Shown in pieces: positions 22,446-34,924 of a DNA stretch of 64,000 bases. Each line of letters begins with the position of its first letter. The first letter of the stretch is position 1. The position numbers were made by a program, and so were the translations under genes. The stretch covers positions 17,172,192 to 17,236,191 of the forward strand of contig OY754338.1 of assembly GCA_963573305.1 (NCBI GenBank), written 5' to 3'. The notes below the pieces were generated by a model. That model was not told where the DNA came from. It saw only the letters and a program-made list of their open reading frames with translations, and did not search any database. The stretch comes from Pyrrhosoma nymphula. Its lineage: Eukaryota; Arthropoda; Insecta; Odonata; Coenagrionidae.

Positions 22446-22861
22446 ATCTATATAACCAAAGGTATTTTGCTGTTTAATGAAAAGTGCTGCGGTAATGAAT
22501 CTATTTTTTCAAACAAATGAAAAAGTACGAGACATACATTCCATGTACGATCTGTGCATAAGAACATGCTATTTATATGTAAAAGTCGTCTCTCTGTAGG
22601 AGTCAGCCGTATGATATCCCATTGAAGTCATTACTATCCCATTACGTTTTTTTGGAAAATTTCTCGAAGGCTATAATAAGTGGCTAAAAATCAAATACCA
22701 CTAGCAATATGAGATCTCTTGATTTATAACTAAATGACATTTGAATATTGTATTCAGTGATGTCTCCCTCAAACTTTTTTTATGAAACTTTTCGAACGAT
22801 ACGTATAGGTGTAGCGAAACATTGCAACACTCGCTTGTGGAAGGCATGACTTCCGGGAGAG
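22446..22861 (+). repeat. 416-bp direct repeat, copy 1
   Basis: From ATCTATATAACCAAAGG to GACTTCCGGGAGAG this matches 25288-25706 in the same orientation, at an estimated 92-95% identity, with an indel near 22495. The two copies enclose 2.4 kb with no retroviral genes and the repeats do not begin TG and end CA, so they do not look like LTRs. They may be a dispersed repeat or a segmental duplication. Confidence 0.9.
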
Positions 22862-23451
22862 CAACGCATGTAAGAGAGGCAGGATAAAGAGGCATCAAGA
22901 GGTCCGAACAGGAGCCTTGTGGTACCTTTGCCTCCTCATCAACGCGTCACTCCCCTTCACTGACACGAGACCTGTTTCGCTTTCGAATGCCAACATGTTT
23001 CGCTATGCCTTATAATTGCTTCGTGGAAGTTATGTTTGTTCACCGCACAGCGTAACCTGAGCTCATAATCGGCTCGTTTCTTAGTGTATTTGAAACCTAG
23101 TTTTAAGTTAATTTGTGAAGGTGTTGTATGAGTGAAAATATAACGGGCTGAGATTAACCAAAGCTAGTGAGCCTTGTTCGGAGTCGAGGGATTAAATCCT
23201 CGTAGAAGCCGTAGTATATGCATGGCTCGTCTGGTGTCTCGAGGTGGTATGAGCGAGGGAGGGTGGGAAACACAAAACAGGAAACACGAGCTAAATAGGG
23301 TGGAAGGATGTCGATTCCAAAGGATAAAACCCTTCAGGTAGAGTCGGCGACTCTATCGCAGGCGTTTGTTGCGCGAGCCGTCATAATATTCCCATTGCTT
23401 TTACACTTGTTACAGGTGCAGAATCGTTTCTTCGCTGCTGAATATTTCTGG

Positions 23452-24454
23452 AACGTTCCCCAATCGAAATAATTGGCTTTTTTAAATTTTATATTTGATG
23501 ATCTTTCATTCTGTAACCTCTATCTGTAACTCGTAGGTGCTCACTTTCTTATTTCAGAGACATTTAATAATAATAATAATAAACGATTAATGTCGCGTAC
23601 CAACAAGCTTTTTATATACAGGCCTTCTGTGTACATACACTTAGAATAATTCTTTAGAACGAACATTAATATTACAAAAGGAGATTAAATTTAATCTTTA
23701 ACATACAGGAAAAGTTAAACAAAAAAAGAAAAAAACACAATAAGAGAATCGTTGCTTGGTATTCTTAGGTACATCAAGTCACTATCCTATGCAAATATCT
23801 AAGAATAATGACCACAATTAGTAATATAAGATATATAATTTTTTTAAATGTCTCACTTTTTATGGAGAGAGACATCTGACGATTAAAATACCTACCATAT
23901 TTAACACTATGCCCTATGACTTAAAAAATCTAAATAAAATAAGCAAAGTTAAAAATAAATTAAAAAATGGCTTTTAGAATGTTAAATATATGGATTTTAG
24001 AATATTTTCCACCGCTCAATTTATATCAAATTATAAAGTAATGATAAGTAAAACAGCACGTATTTATAAATTTCAGCAAGCTATATTATAACTTAGCTGG
24101 ACCAAAATAGAAAGACATTATTGCGTACAAATATATTGGACTTTGTTAATTGACTTTGTAAATCGATAAATTGACTTTGTAAATTGTATGGGAAAATATT
24201 GTATCACAACATATTGATTAAATGTAACAAAAATTGTGTTTAATCATGAGTAATTACTTATTTAAATATATTTATAATTAAAAACTAGTAGTACAAAAAC
24301 ATTTAGACGTTTGCATTTAGGCGTGCCCTGAAATGCACGTTTTTTGGAACGTTTCACAATTGAAATAATTGGCTTTTTACATCTAATATTGTATACTCTT
24401 TCATTCTGTAACCTCTATCTCTAAGTAGGTGCTCAAGTATTTTAGAGACATTTG
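23452..24454 (-). mobile_element. AAT-tailed insertion flanked by 110-bp direct repeats
   Basis: 23452-23566 and 24346-24454 are direct repeats (TGGAACGTT, AATTGAAATAATTGGCTTTT, TTTCATTCTGTAACCTCTAT, AGAGACATTT). Copy 1 stops exactly where an (AAT)n run begins at 23567. Read on the minus strand, the 780-bp interior ends in (ATT)n, as the 3' tail of a LINE or SINE would. No coding remnant was recognised in the AT-rich interior. Confidence 0.5.
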
Positions 24455-25039
24455 GATATATCCACTGAAATGCAGAAATTTTTCAATACTTCACGAATTA
24501 TATCTCTCGATTTTTCCATCTTGGTAAATCTCTTTGTCTCGAGGTTTTACTCCTTTGATCAATCTTAGCGTTTTCAAATGATAACAATCGCCAACTCTTC
24601 ATCGAGATTACGTCGAGCTAGTGCAATTTTACGCTGCCGGGAACACGAGATTTTATACCCATACTTCAGAAGTCGTCTTCTTTTGTACGGTGACGTCATC
24701 ATTGCAAGGTGGTAATTCTTTTACTCTTACAATTTCCATCTTTCTTGCGGCACATATACCGTCCAGATATCAAATATAATTTCCGAGTAATAAACGAATG
24801 CTTGGTACATATCTTTTGGTTGCTTACTCGTCAGTCATAGATTCCCAGCCCCTAACCGTACCGATTTTGTAATAGTGGGTGTTTTAATAAGGACTGTAGA
24901 GATATATACATATGTGTGCATATTAAACTTATTAAAATGGCTTAATGAATCGTTCAAGGTGTGATTATGGAAAAAACAAAGTTTTTTTCATTTAATTATT
25001 TTGATTGATTGTCTTTTATGGTGCTTTGGTTTACATTTA

Positions 25040-25162
25040 AATTAAAAAAACCAACACTTCACCAACGTTTCACTTTTTTATTATAGCTTCAGCAGGGCTA
25101 AAATTATAAATATAAGTAAAAAAAAGCGAAACCTTGGTGAATTGGTGGTTTTTTAATTCAAT
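25040..25162 (-). repeat. Inverted pair of Penelope-like terminal fragments, hammerhead-like core
   Basis: AATTAAAAAAACCAACACTT, CACCAACGTTTCAC on the left is answered inverted by GCGAAACCTTGGTGAATTGG, TGGTTTTTTAATT on the right. On the minus strand the left part reads CTGAAGC, a weak AT hairpin, then GTGAAAC (rc 25067-25092). The final core A is replaced by C, so it is a degenerate hammerhead. Confidence 0.45.
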
Positions 25163-25287
25163 TGTGGGCCAAAGTTCTATAAAAACAATTAATCATAGTT
25201 AAAGTGTTCAAGATTATCAATATACAAATTTAATTATGTTGCTACGATGTGACCATCGTTTATGATATGGCAGTCATCGCACCAAGG

Positions 25288-25706
25288 ATCTATATAACCA
25301 AAGGTTTTTGCTGTTTAATGAAAAGTTCTGCGGTGAGAAAAGAAACTATTTTTTCAAGCAAATGAAAAAATACGAAACATACATTCCATGTACGATCTGT
25401 GCATCAGAACATGCTATTTTTATGTAAAAGTCGTCTCTCTGTAGGAGTCAGCCGTATGATATCCCATTGAAATTATTACTATCCCATTACATATTTTTGC
25501 AAACTTTCTCGACGGCTATAATAAGTGGCTAAAAATCAAATACCACGAGCAATATGAGATCTCTTGCTTTATAATGAAATGGCATTTGAATATTGTATTC
25601 AGTGATGTCTCCCTCAAACTTTTTTTATGAAACTTTTCGAACGATACGTATAGGTGTAGCGTAAAATGGTGGCACTCGCTTGTGAAAGGCATGACTTCCG
25701 GGAGAG
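25288..25706 (+). repeat. 416-bp direct repeat, copy 2
   Basis: Second copy of the repeat at 22446-22861. It differs by scattered substitutions (for example GTGGCACTCGCTTGTG against TGCAACACTCGCTTGTG). Immediately downstream TTGTATTCAGTGATGT repeats a phrase from within the unit, suggesting a partial third copy or slippage. Confidence 0.9.
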
Positions 25707-26298
25707 TCTTGTATTCAGTGATGTTTCAGATCTCAAAAGAATTTCTCTCGTAAATTTGCAGTATTACATATATTTAATAAAGTAAACTTTTTCCGAAATC
25801 CGGGTGTTGGTTCTATGGTACTTTATGTGGTTTGCAAAAGTTTATTTTATTAAATATTGGTCTTGCCAAACTGCGACTTGCAGCCAGCTAGCAGAACTTG
25901 CAGCCAGTAGGTCTGCAACTTCGGTGCGTATTCGATTTCTCAGCTCAGCGAGATTGGCAGATGAAGGTTGGACAAACAAACAGTCTTAGATGAAACTCCA
26001 CATGAACAATTGAGAGGGGTCAACTCTGAGGAGCAAAGAGGTAGTGCAATTAAATCTTCTCAACCAATCCAATGGTCTGGGGAATGGCGATCGAGTCAAT
26101 CCCGGGAGATATATCCCATGTCGCTCAAAACAACCAGTCTCAGAATAATTGTTGAGACAAGAATAACATTCAAAGAAAACAAAATTGAAATAATACGCCT
26201 ACTAGGAGGAGTTTTACCATACTGAGTACGAAAAATACCCAGGACTGCAGCCATTGAGTTTGTTTCGTGAAACCAAAATACACACAGCAAGCACTTTT

Positions 26299-26365
26299 CG
26301 CACCAAGAAAGTAGTCAGTCATATTGAACAGTAACGTTCAATATGACTGATTATTTATTGGTGCG
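26299..26365. repeat. 67-nt two-stem hairpin
   Basis: An inner perfect 16-bp stem (CAGTCATATTGAAC with GTTCAATATGACTG plus flanks) closes a 6-nt loop. An outer 8-bp stem pairs CGCACCAA (26299-26306) with TTGGTGCG (26358-26365). The size suits a small foldback element or a pre-miRNA-like hairpin. No transcription evidence exists. Confidence 0.7.
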
Positions 26366-26369
26366 GTCT

Positions 26370-29300
26370 GCATTTAGTATACTTGGCACTACGTGAGTCA
26401 GTAAAAATGTTTTTTTTTTGCCATTGATGATACCTTCAATTTGATACCTTAACCAAGTCTGTAAGTTACTTGAAGGAAGTTCCATATTATTTTAAAATTG
26501 TGAAGTACTAATTGAAACAACGCTTTACGTTTCACGTCAAGAACTGTGGCTTTGCAGCAGTAGGCCATATTAGTACGTGCCATAGATGTCAGTATTTGGA
26601 CCCCAATGTATGTAGCCTAAAGACAGTGTAGTTTCCCCCTCCGTGTGCCCTGTGTTGAATAGAAGACATTCGCAAGAATTACTTCTGATCGTCTTCTGAT
26701 CTGATTTGCACGACAGTTGTAAAGATTTGATGCATTGGGAGGCCACAAATGTCGAATAGGGCTGTGTACAAGTGAACTTTTTTATTTTTGCAATCAAAAT
26801 TTCACGTCCAAAAATAAATACTGATGAATACCGGCGGCGATATTTAAAACATAGTGTTATCTTTGAAGATGCTTTGGAAGGATATAATTTTACGCTTTGC
26901 TGAAAATGTCACGCGGTCATCCGAAATTCGATTTTGGCCATGTTTATGAGAGATAAATTATTGGATAGTGCTGTTGGTGCTTGAAGCCTGGAAAACACGA
27001 ACTAAGGGTATCTATTAAGAATAAAATTTGTGTATTTTATTACTTAGGAGTTTGAATTCACTCACCCAATCTCAGCAGCGCTCATTGTTTTCCCATGCCT
27101 AAGTGTCAACTTCGTTTCAATGTTCCATAATAATCATTAATATAATTAAAATTGGCATTTTCCGTAACATAGCTTACTTTTCTTCATGCTGTTGCTTAAA
27201 ATTCTCGAGAAATCATTTGCCTTTTGAGCGCGTGTTCAAATTTCCGCAGCTCCGTTGTTAATAAATATAACGTAACAGACTCGCAGAAAGGATACTCAGT
27301 GAGTGACTCACCAAATACTTGACCCCTTTAGACCTCTAATTTCAAGCAAGTTCAGCTGTTTTTTTTCCTGGCACACGAAACGTTTCAGGCATTTGTAATT
27401 TCGCTTAAATTTATAAGTAGACTCTAAATACCAATTTGTAGCTTCAATTTTCATAAAATAAATAAATAAATTATGTAAAGCACTTTTGAAGAAGCATCAG
27501 AGCAATAGGGAAAGAACACGCATGGTCTATGCTGACTTAGGAATCCTCCACTTGACGTGGAACTTAGAAATGCTCTAAGTTTTAATAGCGTGTTATGAGT
27601 TAACCCGCCCATTGCGCTCGTTTTCCCTTTTAAAGTTTGAATGCGACAATTTCACAGGACAGAAATTGGACTACATCTCGGCTAAATAACATGGTTATTG
27701 TAACTTATGTAACTGATAATATACAAAACAGCTTACCTATCATATTTCATTTCAATAGGAAGGCACTACTAACACTAGTCTGCATGATATCAGATGACTG
27801 AAAACTAGTAAGTGATGATATCTTACTTTGATATGCTGTTTCCAGAACTGATCTTAGTTTTCTTCTATTACGCACAGTTTTTCTGAATGGACCCAATTTA
27901 ACTTCTAAGTTTTGTTGATAAGTGCATTGTCAGTGGGTAATTATTGTGCAAGGGATATTTCTCAATGCTAGCTAATGAGCCTTAGGTTGGCCCAAGCTAA
28001 TGAGTCTTACGCTGGTATAACTGCTGCTATTGTTGTGCGACCTTGAAAGTTTTATTCATCTTTCATTCATTTTTGCTACAAACAATGTCATTTTGTGAAG
28101 TAATGTTAATATAACTGTTCTTACAATAGTTAAAATCTTGAAACCATAATTCTTATTTTGTGTAAAAACCTGACGTAATAAAAAATTGAAGTCATTTTTA
28201 GAAAAAGCATAAAATATTAATTCAAGAACACCTATTTTTAATAAATCATCAGACAAAAAGTTTCAAAATGCATACGGGTGTATTCAATCATGGGGCAGGC
28301 ATCAGAGGAAGTGGAAAAGCTTCGCGGAGTACCTACTCTGGATGAAAATGTGTTAAGTAACGAGGTAATCAAGCGAAGACTTTCGTCATTTAATGTCATT
28401 AAAGCAATGGCAGAGAAAAAAAATTGCTGAGGACCAATTTGGCCGGAGACATTGAGAATAGATTGGTTTAATTGAATCAACTGTTCAATCGCCCGCCCCT
28501 GAATTGAATTATTGGTTGATGGTATCAAGAATAAATGAAAAAGAAATAACAAAAATAAATAAGAACATATGTTATTATTTAACAATTTGAACTCTTAATG
28601 AAGGTAGTGTAATATAAATAAATACTTTTATTTATTGAGAATATTGTAAAGCAATGTGTCCACACAAATTTTCAAAGTCAATTAATGAAAATCTCACTCT
28701 CCACATGAAATCTTCTGCATCCATACATTTTTATCATTTGAGCCTTTTGCTTGTTCCAATATTACTCGATATGTTGGTTATTCGCTCCAGTCAGAGGTTT
28801 GACTAAGTTTCCAGCTTCCAATTGCAGAATAACCCCCTCCCTCCCCCCGGAGATTCAACGAAAAATACCAATTTAAAATCATCAATTTACAAAAGTTCTT
28901 TCATTGAAATTGAGTATCAAAATCAATTGTAAGCCTGAGAGTCAAAGTAGTACAAATGACATCAACACGAAAACCCATAAAAGTGCATATTTGCTAAGTT
29001 GGTACCGTCGGGTACCGTCAGGTAGCTACAGGAAAAAGAATACAAGTGTTCGAAAATATGGTGCTGCGATCTAGTCGTCGAACACTTAAGCTACTTTGCT
29101 TTTTGTCATTTATTACTGGGGTAAAGTGATACAGGTGACACAGGACGAAGTTTGTCACTTGTATTACTGTGACTCCCAGGCACTCAATTGTAGAATTGTG
29201 GCAATTGCTCCAACTTGAATCAATTTTAGAATTCCCCTCCCCCGCATCGTCATCTGGGGGAGGTTCTACAGTTGATCCGTTTAATCTAATATTAAGAGTA

Positions 29301-29450
29301 AACTCGGCGTAGCAGGCACGCAACCTGAATGATGGAGAACCATCTAGGTGGGATTTGAATCCGACCAGAGACACTAAGATGAGATTAATTTATCTCCAAA
29401 TAGATTTTGGCGTGGTATCTCATGGCTCATAAATTTGGTTGCTGCGGAAG
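26370..29450. other. Unannotated stretch
   Basis: No recognisable gene. Reading frames at 28238-28585 (-) and 29018-29374 (-), about 115 codons each, show no domain or splice context. GGATTTGAATCC near 29350 resembles a pol III B box but no A box was found at the right spacing. Confidence 0.35.
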
Positions 29451-29454
29451 GAAG

Positions 29455-29770
29455 GTGATAATAGATTCAAGACTTTTGAGATGTGGGCGTGGAGAAGTGT
29501 GGAAAGAGTAAGCTGGCAGGAAAGTAAAGCAAATGCAAAAGTGTCAGATTTATATGAGAAGGAAGCTGTAAGGATAAATTAGGAGGTGGCAGTAAAAGGT
29601 GACTGGATGGCGTATTTAGACACAACGGCGAGCTGAAGTGAGTCATAGCGAAGTGAATGCTGGGTATGCGTGGTGGAGGGAGGAGAAGACGAATGGGAAT
29701 TTTGAACAGAATGAAGGGAGACCAGAGATAAGAATTTAAACAGCAATTTTATGCTGGGAAATCGATGGCT
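29455..29770 (+). pseudogene. LINE reverse transcriptase C-terminal fragment
   Basis: Plus-strand frames give FEMWAWRSVERVSWQESKAN and later GMRGGGRRR, then a GILN/MKGD-like run. The intact LINE at 56936-59932 reads FEMWVWRRMEKVSWMARKTN and GKRGRGRKRIGILDEI at its C-terminus. The fragment has several frameshifts and stops and covers about the last 110 residues. It belongs to a LINE related to, but clearly diverged from, the intact copy. Confidence 0.65.
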
Positions 29771-29774
29771 CTTT

Positions 29775-31550
29775 GAACGAAACTTTAGAGAAAACTACTC
29801 ATTTTAGGAGATATTATATGCAGGCTGTCTATGGACCAACTATCTCTTTAGTTTGAAACCCCTGTCACTCCAAGAGCGCTCTAAAAAATATGTATCTTAT
29901 ACAAAAAATATTTAGTCCTAACTCTTTGTAAAAGAGAAACCCCTTGAAACATATAATATGCCCAATTTTTCATTTTTTTTAATGTCACCTAAATGCTTTG
30001 GTTTAAATTATATTTATTACTTGACGCTCAATACGAATAGTTTTCGAAAATATATATTCATTGTTGTGTTAGTCTATGAAGAGCTTATTTTATTTTCAAC
30101 ACATTATAAGCAGTTGGAAATCTTTAATACTTCAAGAAATAATAGAACTATGTGAGCCATACTCCCCTCTTCATTAAAATTTTGATTGTCGATTATGTCT
30201 CGCGTATTTCCCCTTCATTGAACTAGTCGAGGAGATTCATTTCCCCTCCTGGTGAATGTGCTTCATTCGCGGTCTCATTCCTCGACATCGCTGTGTCGCA
30301 TGGCAATCGCCGGAGACTCCCTCAAACGCCATGTTGCGAGTTCTTCTTCTAAGTCATTCCTCGGCAAAAGACAAACCGATGTATCAAAATTGCCGTTAAC
30401 CTCACAGATGTCGACCAAATACGCAGGACGTACTCCGTTATTCTACGTTTCTTACTGTGCCAAGTTGTTTTCCAAGATGTACATTCATGACCTTGTTACA
30501 TGACCATGTTACATGGCATGAAAAGTTTAGTTTATCGTAAATTTGCGTTTAATGCATCAGCAATATCATAGGATATACTTAATTCAGTGAAAAAATTCTT
30601 TCGTGAAAGAATAAACAGTATAGCATAACACGGTGTCGTTGAAAATAAATCATTTTTCTGTTTAGATAATTTATTATGAATTTGAAAACTTCAAATGCGT
30701 TTTTCTCAACATACGCACACCTTTGATTTCGCTAATTTATTTGCTATTTTGCAGCTAAATACTTTTGCTATGCATGGCTGATGATTGGTCATGCTGATTA
30801 ATATTTATTGCTCTTTAGCAAGTCCGTGTACTGGAGGGCGGTGAATTCACTTCGGAGTGGGATGAAATACCACTCGCTTATGATTTCAACTCATAGGACC
30901 GCTTCAGAATTCAGAAAAAGTATTTGAAGGACTCAAATCCCAAAAATGCCTTGATAGAGATGCATCTCCCTCGAGAAATTATAAAAATTTGTTTCCTCCA
31001 ATAACTCGAATTGTTGATTCAATTCCGTTCGAAAATTTTCATTACTGAGCCTCTAAAACTACGAGTCCTCTGATAATGTGCAGTCCTCTGAGTTCAGTCG
31101 CAGTTAAATTGCTTCTTGGCTTTGGGAACATGTAATGGAAGAAAATATTTACTGCTAAGGCTCATGGTACATTGGGATATGGATGGTACATAATGGGATA
31201 CTTTGTGGGCCGTGGTTAAGTATCATCTCTGCATTTCTTTTGAAAGTGTCATCTTCCGAAATTATTTAAATGGTTTGAAGTAACGAGTAATTGACGAGAG
31301 TAAATAACACGAATCACATTGAATCATATCATTGACATGAACCCAAGGGGGCGTACCATAAAGGCTGAATCGCGTATGAGATTCTCACAGAAAAATAAAT
31401 GAAAGCTACGCTCCGAAGGGAGGTCTCCGGCCGTATGTGGCGCAGCTGTAATCCGCGAAGTGAAATATTGACGCAATTGCTTACAATAATGTTATTAATT
31501 GCGATAAAATAATGATGAACCCTAATACCCGAATTCTTAGGCGCAACAAT
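29775..31550. other. Unannotated stretch
   Basis: Nothing recognised. The frame 30252-30503 (+, 83 codons) has no known features. Confidence 0.35.
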
Positions 31551-31554
31551 TTAA

Positions 31555-31642
31555 AAGGAACGAATCTTCAAACTCGTTCCTTATAGTGAATGAAAACGAA
31601 AGGAACGAGTCCGAGAAAGGAACGAAACTGCCCATCACTAAT
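31555..31642. repeat. Possible hAT-type transposon end with GGAACGA repeats
   Basis: On the minus strand the sequence begins TAGTGATGGGCAGTTTCGTT and carries five GGAACGA/TCGTTCC words within 90 bp. TAGTGATGGGCA is a common terminal motif of hAT elements. The second terminus was not found. Confidence 0.4.
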
Positions 31643-31649
31643 AGCGACA

Positions 31650-32298
31650 TTGTAGGCTTGCGCGGGCAACTAAATGCCAATCCGTCATTGGGCTCCTTCC
31701 CGTGAGAAATTGCAAATAAATAACACTCAGCGTGGATGCCTAAGTCCTGTTAATAAAACAAATTCACGGCATTGTTTTGATTTTAATATTGTCCGATTGC
31801 GCCGTCTGATGAGTTGTAATTTTTTTAAAGATCTGGACCATAGTCATTTAAGGAATAGACAAGCTTTCTTTGACACAAGGGCCGGGCAAATGTTAGGTGG
31901 GACAGACCATCTCTTATTACTATGATATTAGCGGTTTCACAGGGTTACAGAATGGGTTGGCTGTTCTTCCAATAAAAGTCTTGAACACTGTCTTGAATTA
32001 CAAAATACCTATGTATTAAAATGGTGTCTCTAATTTTTAGTTCACCTCCGATTGATATATGAGCAATGAAAGCATGTATGCAGATTAACGATATCCTTTC
32101 GACAAATGATTTCCTAAAATAGTCGTTAATCACATTTTCCAGAATGCACTTATCAACCTGATTAAATGTCTGCTAATTTCACAGTGAAGTGATCATCTGA
32201 AATATCTTTTACTGTATATTAGTATTTTCGCACGGCACATCCACACTAAATCCCAAGTAATTGGTTTCTGCCGACGTTTTGCAATTAATGGTGGCCCT
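31650..32298. other. Unannotated stretch
   Basis: No gene or transposon recognised between the possible hAT end and the piggyBac-like element. Confidence 0.35.
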
Positions 32299-32584
32299 TT
32301 AATACTAGAAGGACGGAAGTGGTCATTTGACCCATTTTCAGAGTTCAAATTAATTTTTCTCTATGTAAAATATTTTTAAATCTTTCGAAACTTTTTGACT
32401 TTCTTTATTTCTACCTGAAATTTGATAAATTGACAAAAATATGACTCGAATATTTTTTTGTTAATTTTTACAAGAGGTTATACCTAGAAGAACGGCTGCG
32501 GGTTATTTGACCCACAACTTGTTTTCGCGCTGTATCTATATATTCATCTTACCCTTAAGCTCGTAATTTTTTATGAAGGTCCTT

Positions 32585-32805
32585 TTACTTGGTGGCATGG
32601 TAGTCTATTGGGTATAGTGCTTCGTTGTGAACCACATGGTACCCAGTTCAACGCCGAGTGATGCCACTGGACACCCATATCAAAACGTAAGCTGAGTGAA
32701 CATTTTTTTAACCGATCTTTCGGGAAACCTCAATTGGCATAGGGAAAGCAAGTGGCACCCCTTATTATTTAATGTGAATTTCACACGCTAATGGTTTTTT
32801 TCTAT
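32585..32805 (+). mobile_element. tRNA-derived SINE, nested in piggyBac-like element
   Basis: Pol III promoter boxes are visible: A box TGGCATGGTAGTCTATTGGG (from 32593) and B box CAGTTCAACGCC (about 32644-32655). The body contains ATAGGGAAAGCAAGTGGCAC and ATGTGAATTTCACACGC, both shared with the SINE at 50490-50750. tRNA-like SINEs are mobilised by LINE machinery; the partner LINE is unknown. Ends and duplication not resolved. Confidence 0.75.
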
Positions 32806-33329
32806 TGGTATATTTCTTATTTTGCAAATCTTTCTTTTGTCCTCACATCGAAAAACCCATGCGCTCCCATTGATATGTGTATCTTTATCCATCCATGCGT
32901 TATACAGCCATGGTTTAGAGAGGCCTTTTGAGAACAGACTTGAAATATTATTGTCCATACACCCCACATCCTCTTCTTCAAATAGCTATTTTCGTATCTG
33001 CCCGGATTGCATTGTCACCTGACCTTACTCTTCCGCCTGGTGTCCGGTCCCCCGCCATATGCCTGGGACGAACCCTTGCCCCTTTTAGGGAGAGCAGAGG
33101 AATTGCGTAAATTGCAATATTTTATTGCATTTCCTACCCTTGGAATTCCTTTCTTGAATGGGGAAGAAGAAGCATTAGGGCATTTTCTTGGAAGAGGAGG
33201 ATCAGAATATGGGTGGCAGTCGGGCGACCGCCTCTCGTACGGCAATTGGCACTTCATAAATATTCGTCGAAACCCTTTTGTATGTATTCGGAGAGCTAGC
33301 TGTATCTCTATCTTCTGAATCATGATTGG

Positions 33330-34560
33330 TGCTTATCGAGAGAAGAACTTCAAGTATTTATCGCATTGATATATGCGAGAGGCATCTCGGGACAGCAGCA
33401 TACCTCTATAACAAGCTGCTGGGATAAAACCTGGGGCTCAAAAATATTCTCTAGCGCAATGCCTATGGATCGATTCTTGAATGTAATGAAACGTTTACGC
33501 TTCGATTCAAGGGTGACTCGTAGTCAAGCACTAAGGGCAGATAAATTTAGTTTGGCCTCTGGACCTTGGAACAATTTTGTCACTAATTCCCGAGCCAGCT
33601 ACAATCCAAGTGAAAGCATAACGGCATATGAACAGTTCTATCCATTGAAATGCAGGTGCCCTTTCTAACAGCAACTAAATGCCGAATAAACCGGACAAAT
33701 TTGGAATAGAGTACTGGGTTTTGGCTGACGTGAAATCTATATACTGACAAAATGCATTTCCGTATTGTGGGGAAGATGAAGAGAGGCCATCAAATCAAGC
33801 ATTGGGTGAATATGCTGTGATGAGATTGACTGATCCGTATTAGAATTCAGGCATAAACGTAACCTGCAACAATTATTTTTCATCGATTCACCTGGCTGAA
33901 AACTTGAAAAAAAAAGGAAAATTTCTCTTGTCGAAACTATTAGAAAAAATACAGGCGATGCTTACCTCCTTCTGTCCGCATGAATAATGAAATTCATTCA
34001 ACTAGAGTATGCAAAAGCACCCAAGGCCATACTCTCGCTAATTTATAAGAAAAAAAGAAGAATAATGTTCTCATACTTAGTACCATGCACCTAGATGTCG
34101 ATTTCCGACACTTATAAAAGAAATCCAGGAACCATCCTCTTTTACAACAAAAAAAATTGGGAATAGATGTTATGGGCAGCAAATGACGGAAATATTCCAC
34201 CCGATCAGCTACAAAGAGGTGGCCTGTTCATGTATTTTTCAATATACTGGATCTGGCGTTAATAAATAGCTGGGTGCTTTACAAGGAAACTACTAATTGT
34301 AAACTGAGTCGCATAAAATTTATCCAAATATTTTCCGAAGAAGTGTTGGGAATCTCATTTCCGACGGAACCCTTACCGTCATGATCAAATCAAACAAAAA
34401 GAATTCATAAAATATCACATCCAGATCCCTAAGAGCACAGAAGAGGGAAAGGTGCCAAATATCACCAAATCTTCAAAATAAATCATCCAATGTACGTTTT
34501 CAATGCAAAAATATATTTTGTGGAAAGTGCGCCGAAAAATAGCCATGTGTCTGAAGTGTA
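33330..34560 (+). pseudogene. piggyBac-type transposase pseudogene
   Basis: Translation in shifting plus frames gives MPMDRFLNVMKRLRFDSRVT, then ADKFSLASGPWNNFV, NPSESITAYEQFYPLKCRCP, a QIWNRVLGFG run, FHRFTWLK-like and KKRKISLVETIRKN, GTILFYNKK and a cysteine-rich end, RFQCKNIFCGKCAEK. These are the landmarks of the piggyBac DDD transposase core followed by its zinc-binding C-terminal domain. The acidic aspartate normally present in the VDEQ motif is lost (AYEQ here), and there are many stops and frameshifts, so the enzyme is dead. The only open block is 33366-33668. The transposase reads left to right inside the TTAA-bounded element. Family proteins are about 550-650 residues. Confidence 0.85.
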
Positions 34561-34924
34561 CTACAAAGTAATTTTTTTGGTATTTTTAATGAATTGTATG
34601 AAAAACCATTATTCTCATTATAAAATTTTGAAGCACACCGTAGTATTAAGTAAAAATAATACAATTTAGTGGCTATAAATTTGAGACTCATGACCAATGA
34701 ATATGATTTAATTCATGATTTGGAGAAGTGATAATTGTTAACTATCGGAATGCAATACTAAATGCTATGATGTGTTTCTAAAGAATGAATATGAATATTA
34801 CTACAATAATACAATCTATGGGAAGAAAAAACGGCTTTTCATTTGAAAAAACGAAGTTGGAGTCAAATGACACCTAGCCGTCCTTCTATGTAACGCGAAA
34901 CTCTCGTCGTCCTAGTGTTAAACA

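Larger units (their letters stand above)
32303..34917 (+). mobile_element. piggyBac-like transposon, complete with both ends
   Basis: TTAA flanks the element on both sides (32299-32302 and 34918-34921), the hallmark duplication of piggyBac. The left end reads TACTAGAAGGACGG and the right end, reverse complemented, CACTAGGACGACGAG. Each side also carries a subterminal copy of the motif: CTAGAAGAACGG then TTTGACCCA at about 32486-32515, and the inverse AAATGACACC, GCCGTCCTTCTA at about 34865-34889. The element is 2,615 bp, normal for the superfamily, and encloses a decayed transposase. A SINE (32585-32805) inserted near the left end after integration. Confidence 0.85.

Noticed and set aside
22446..25706. 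An LTR retrotransposon with 416-bp LTRs
   Set aside because: Repeats do not start TG/end CA, and there is no primer-binding site, polypurine tract or gag-pol remnant between them.
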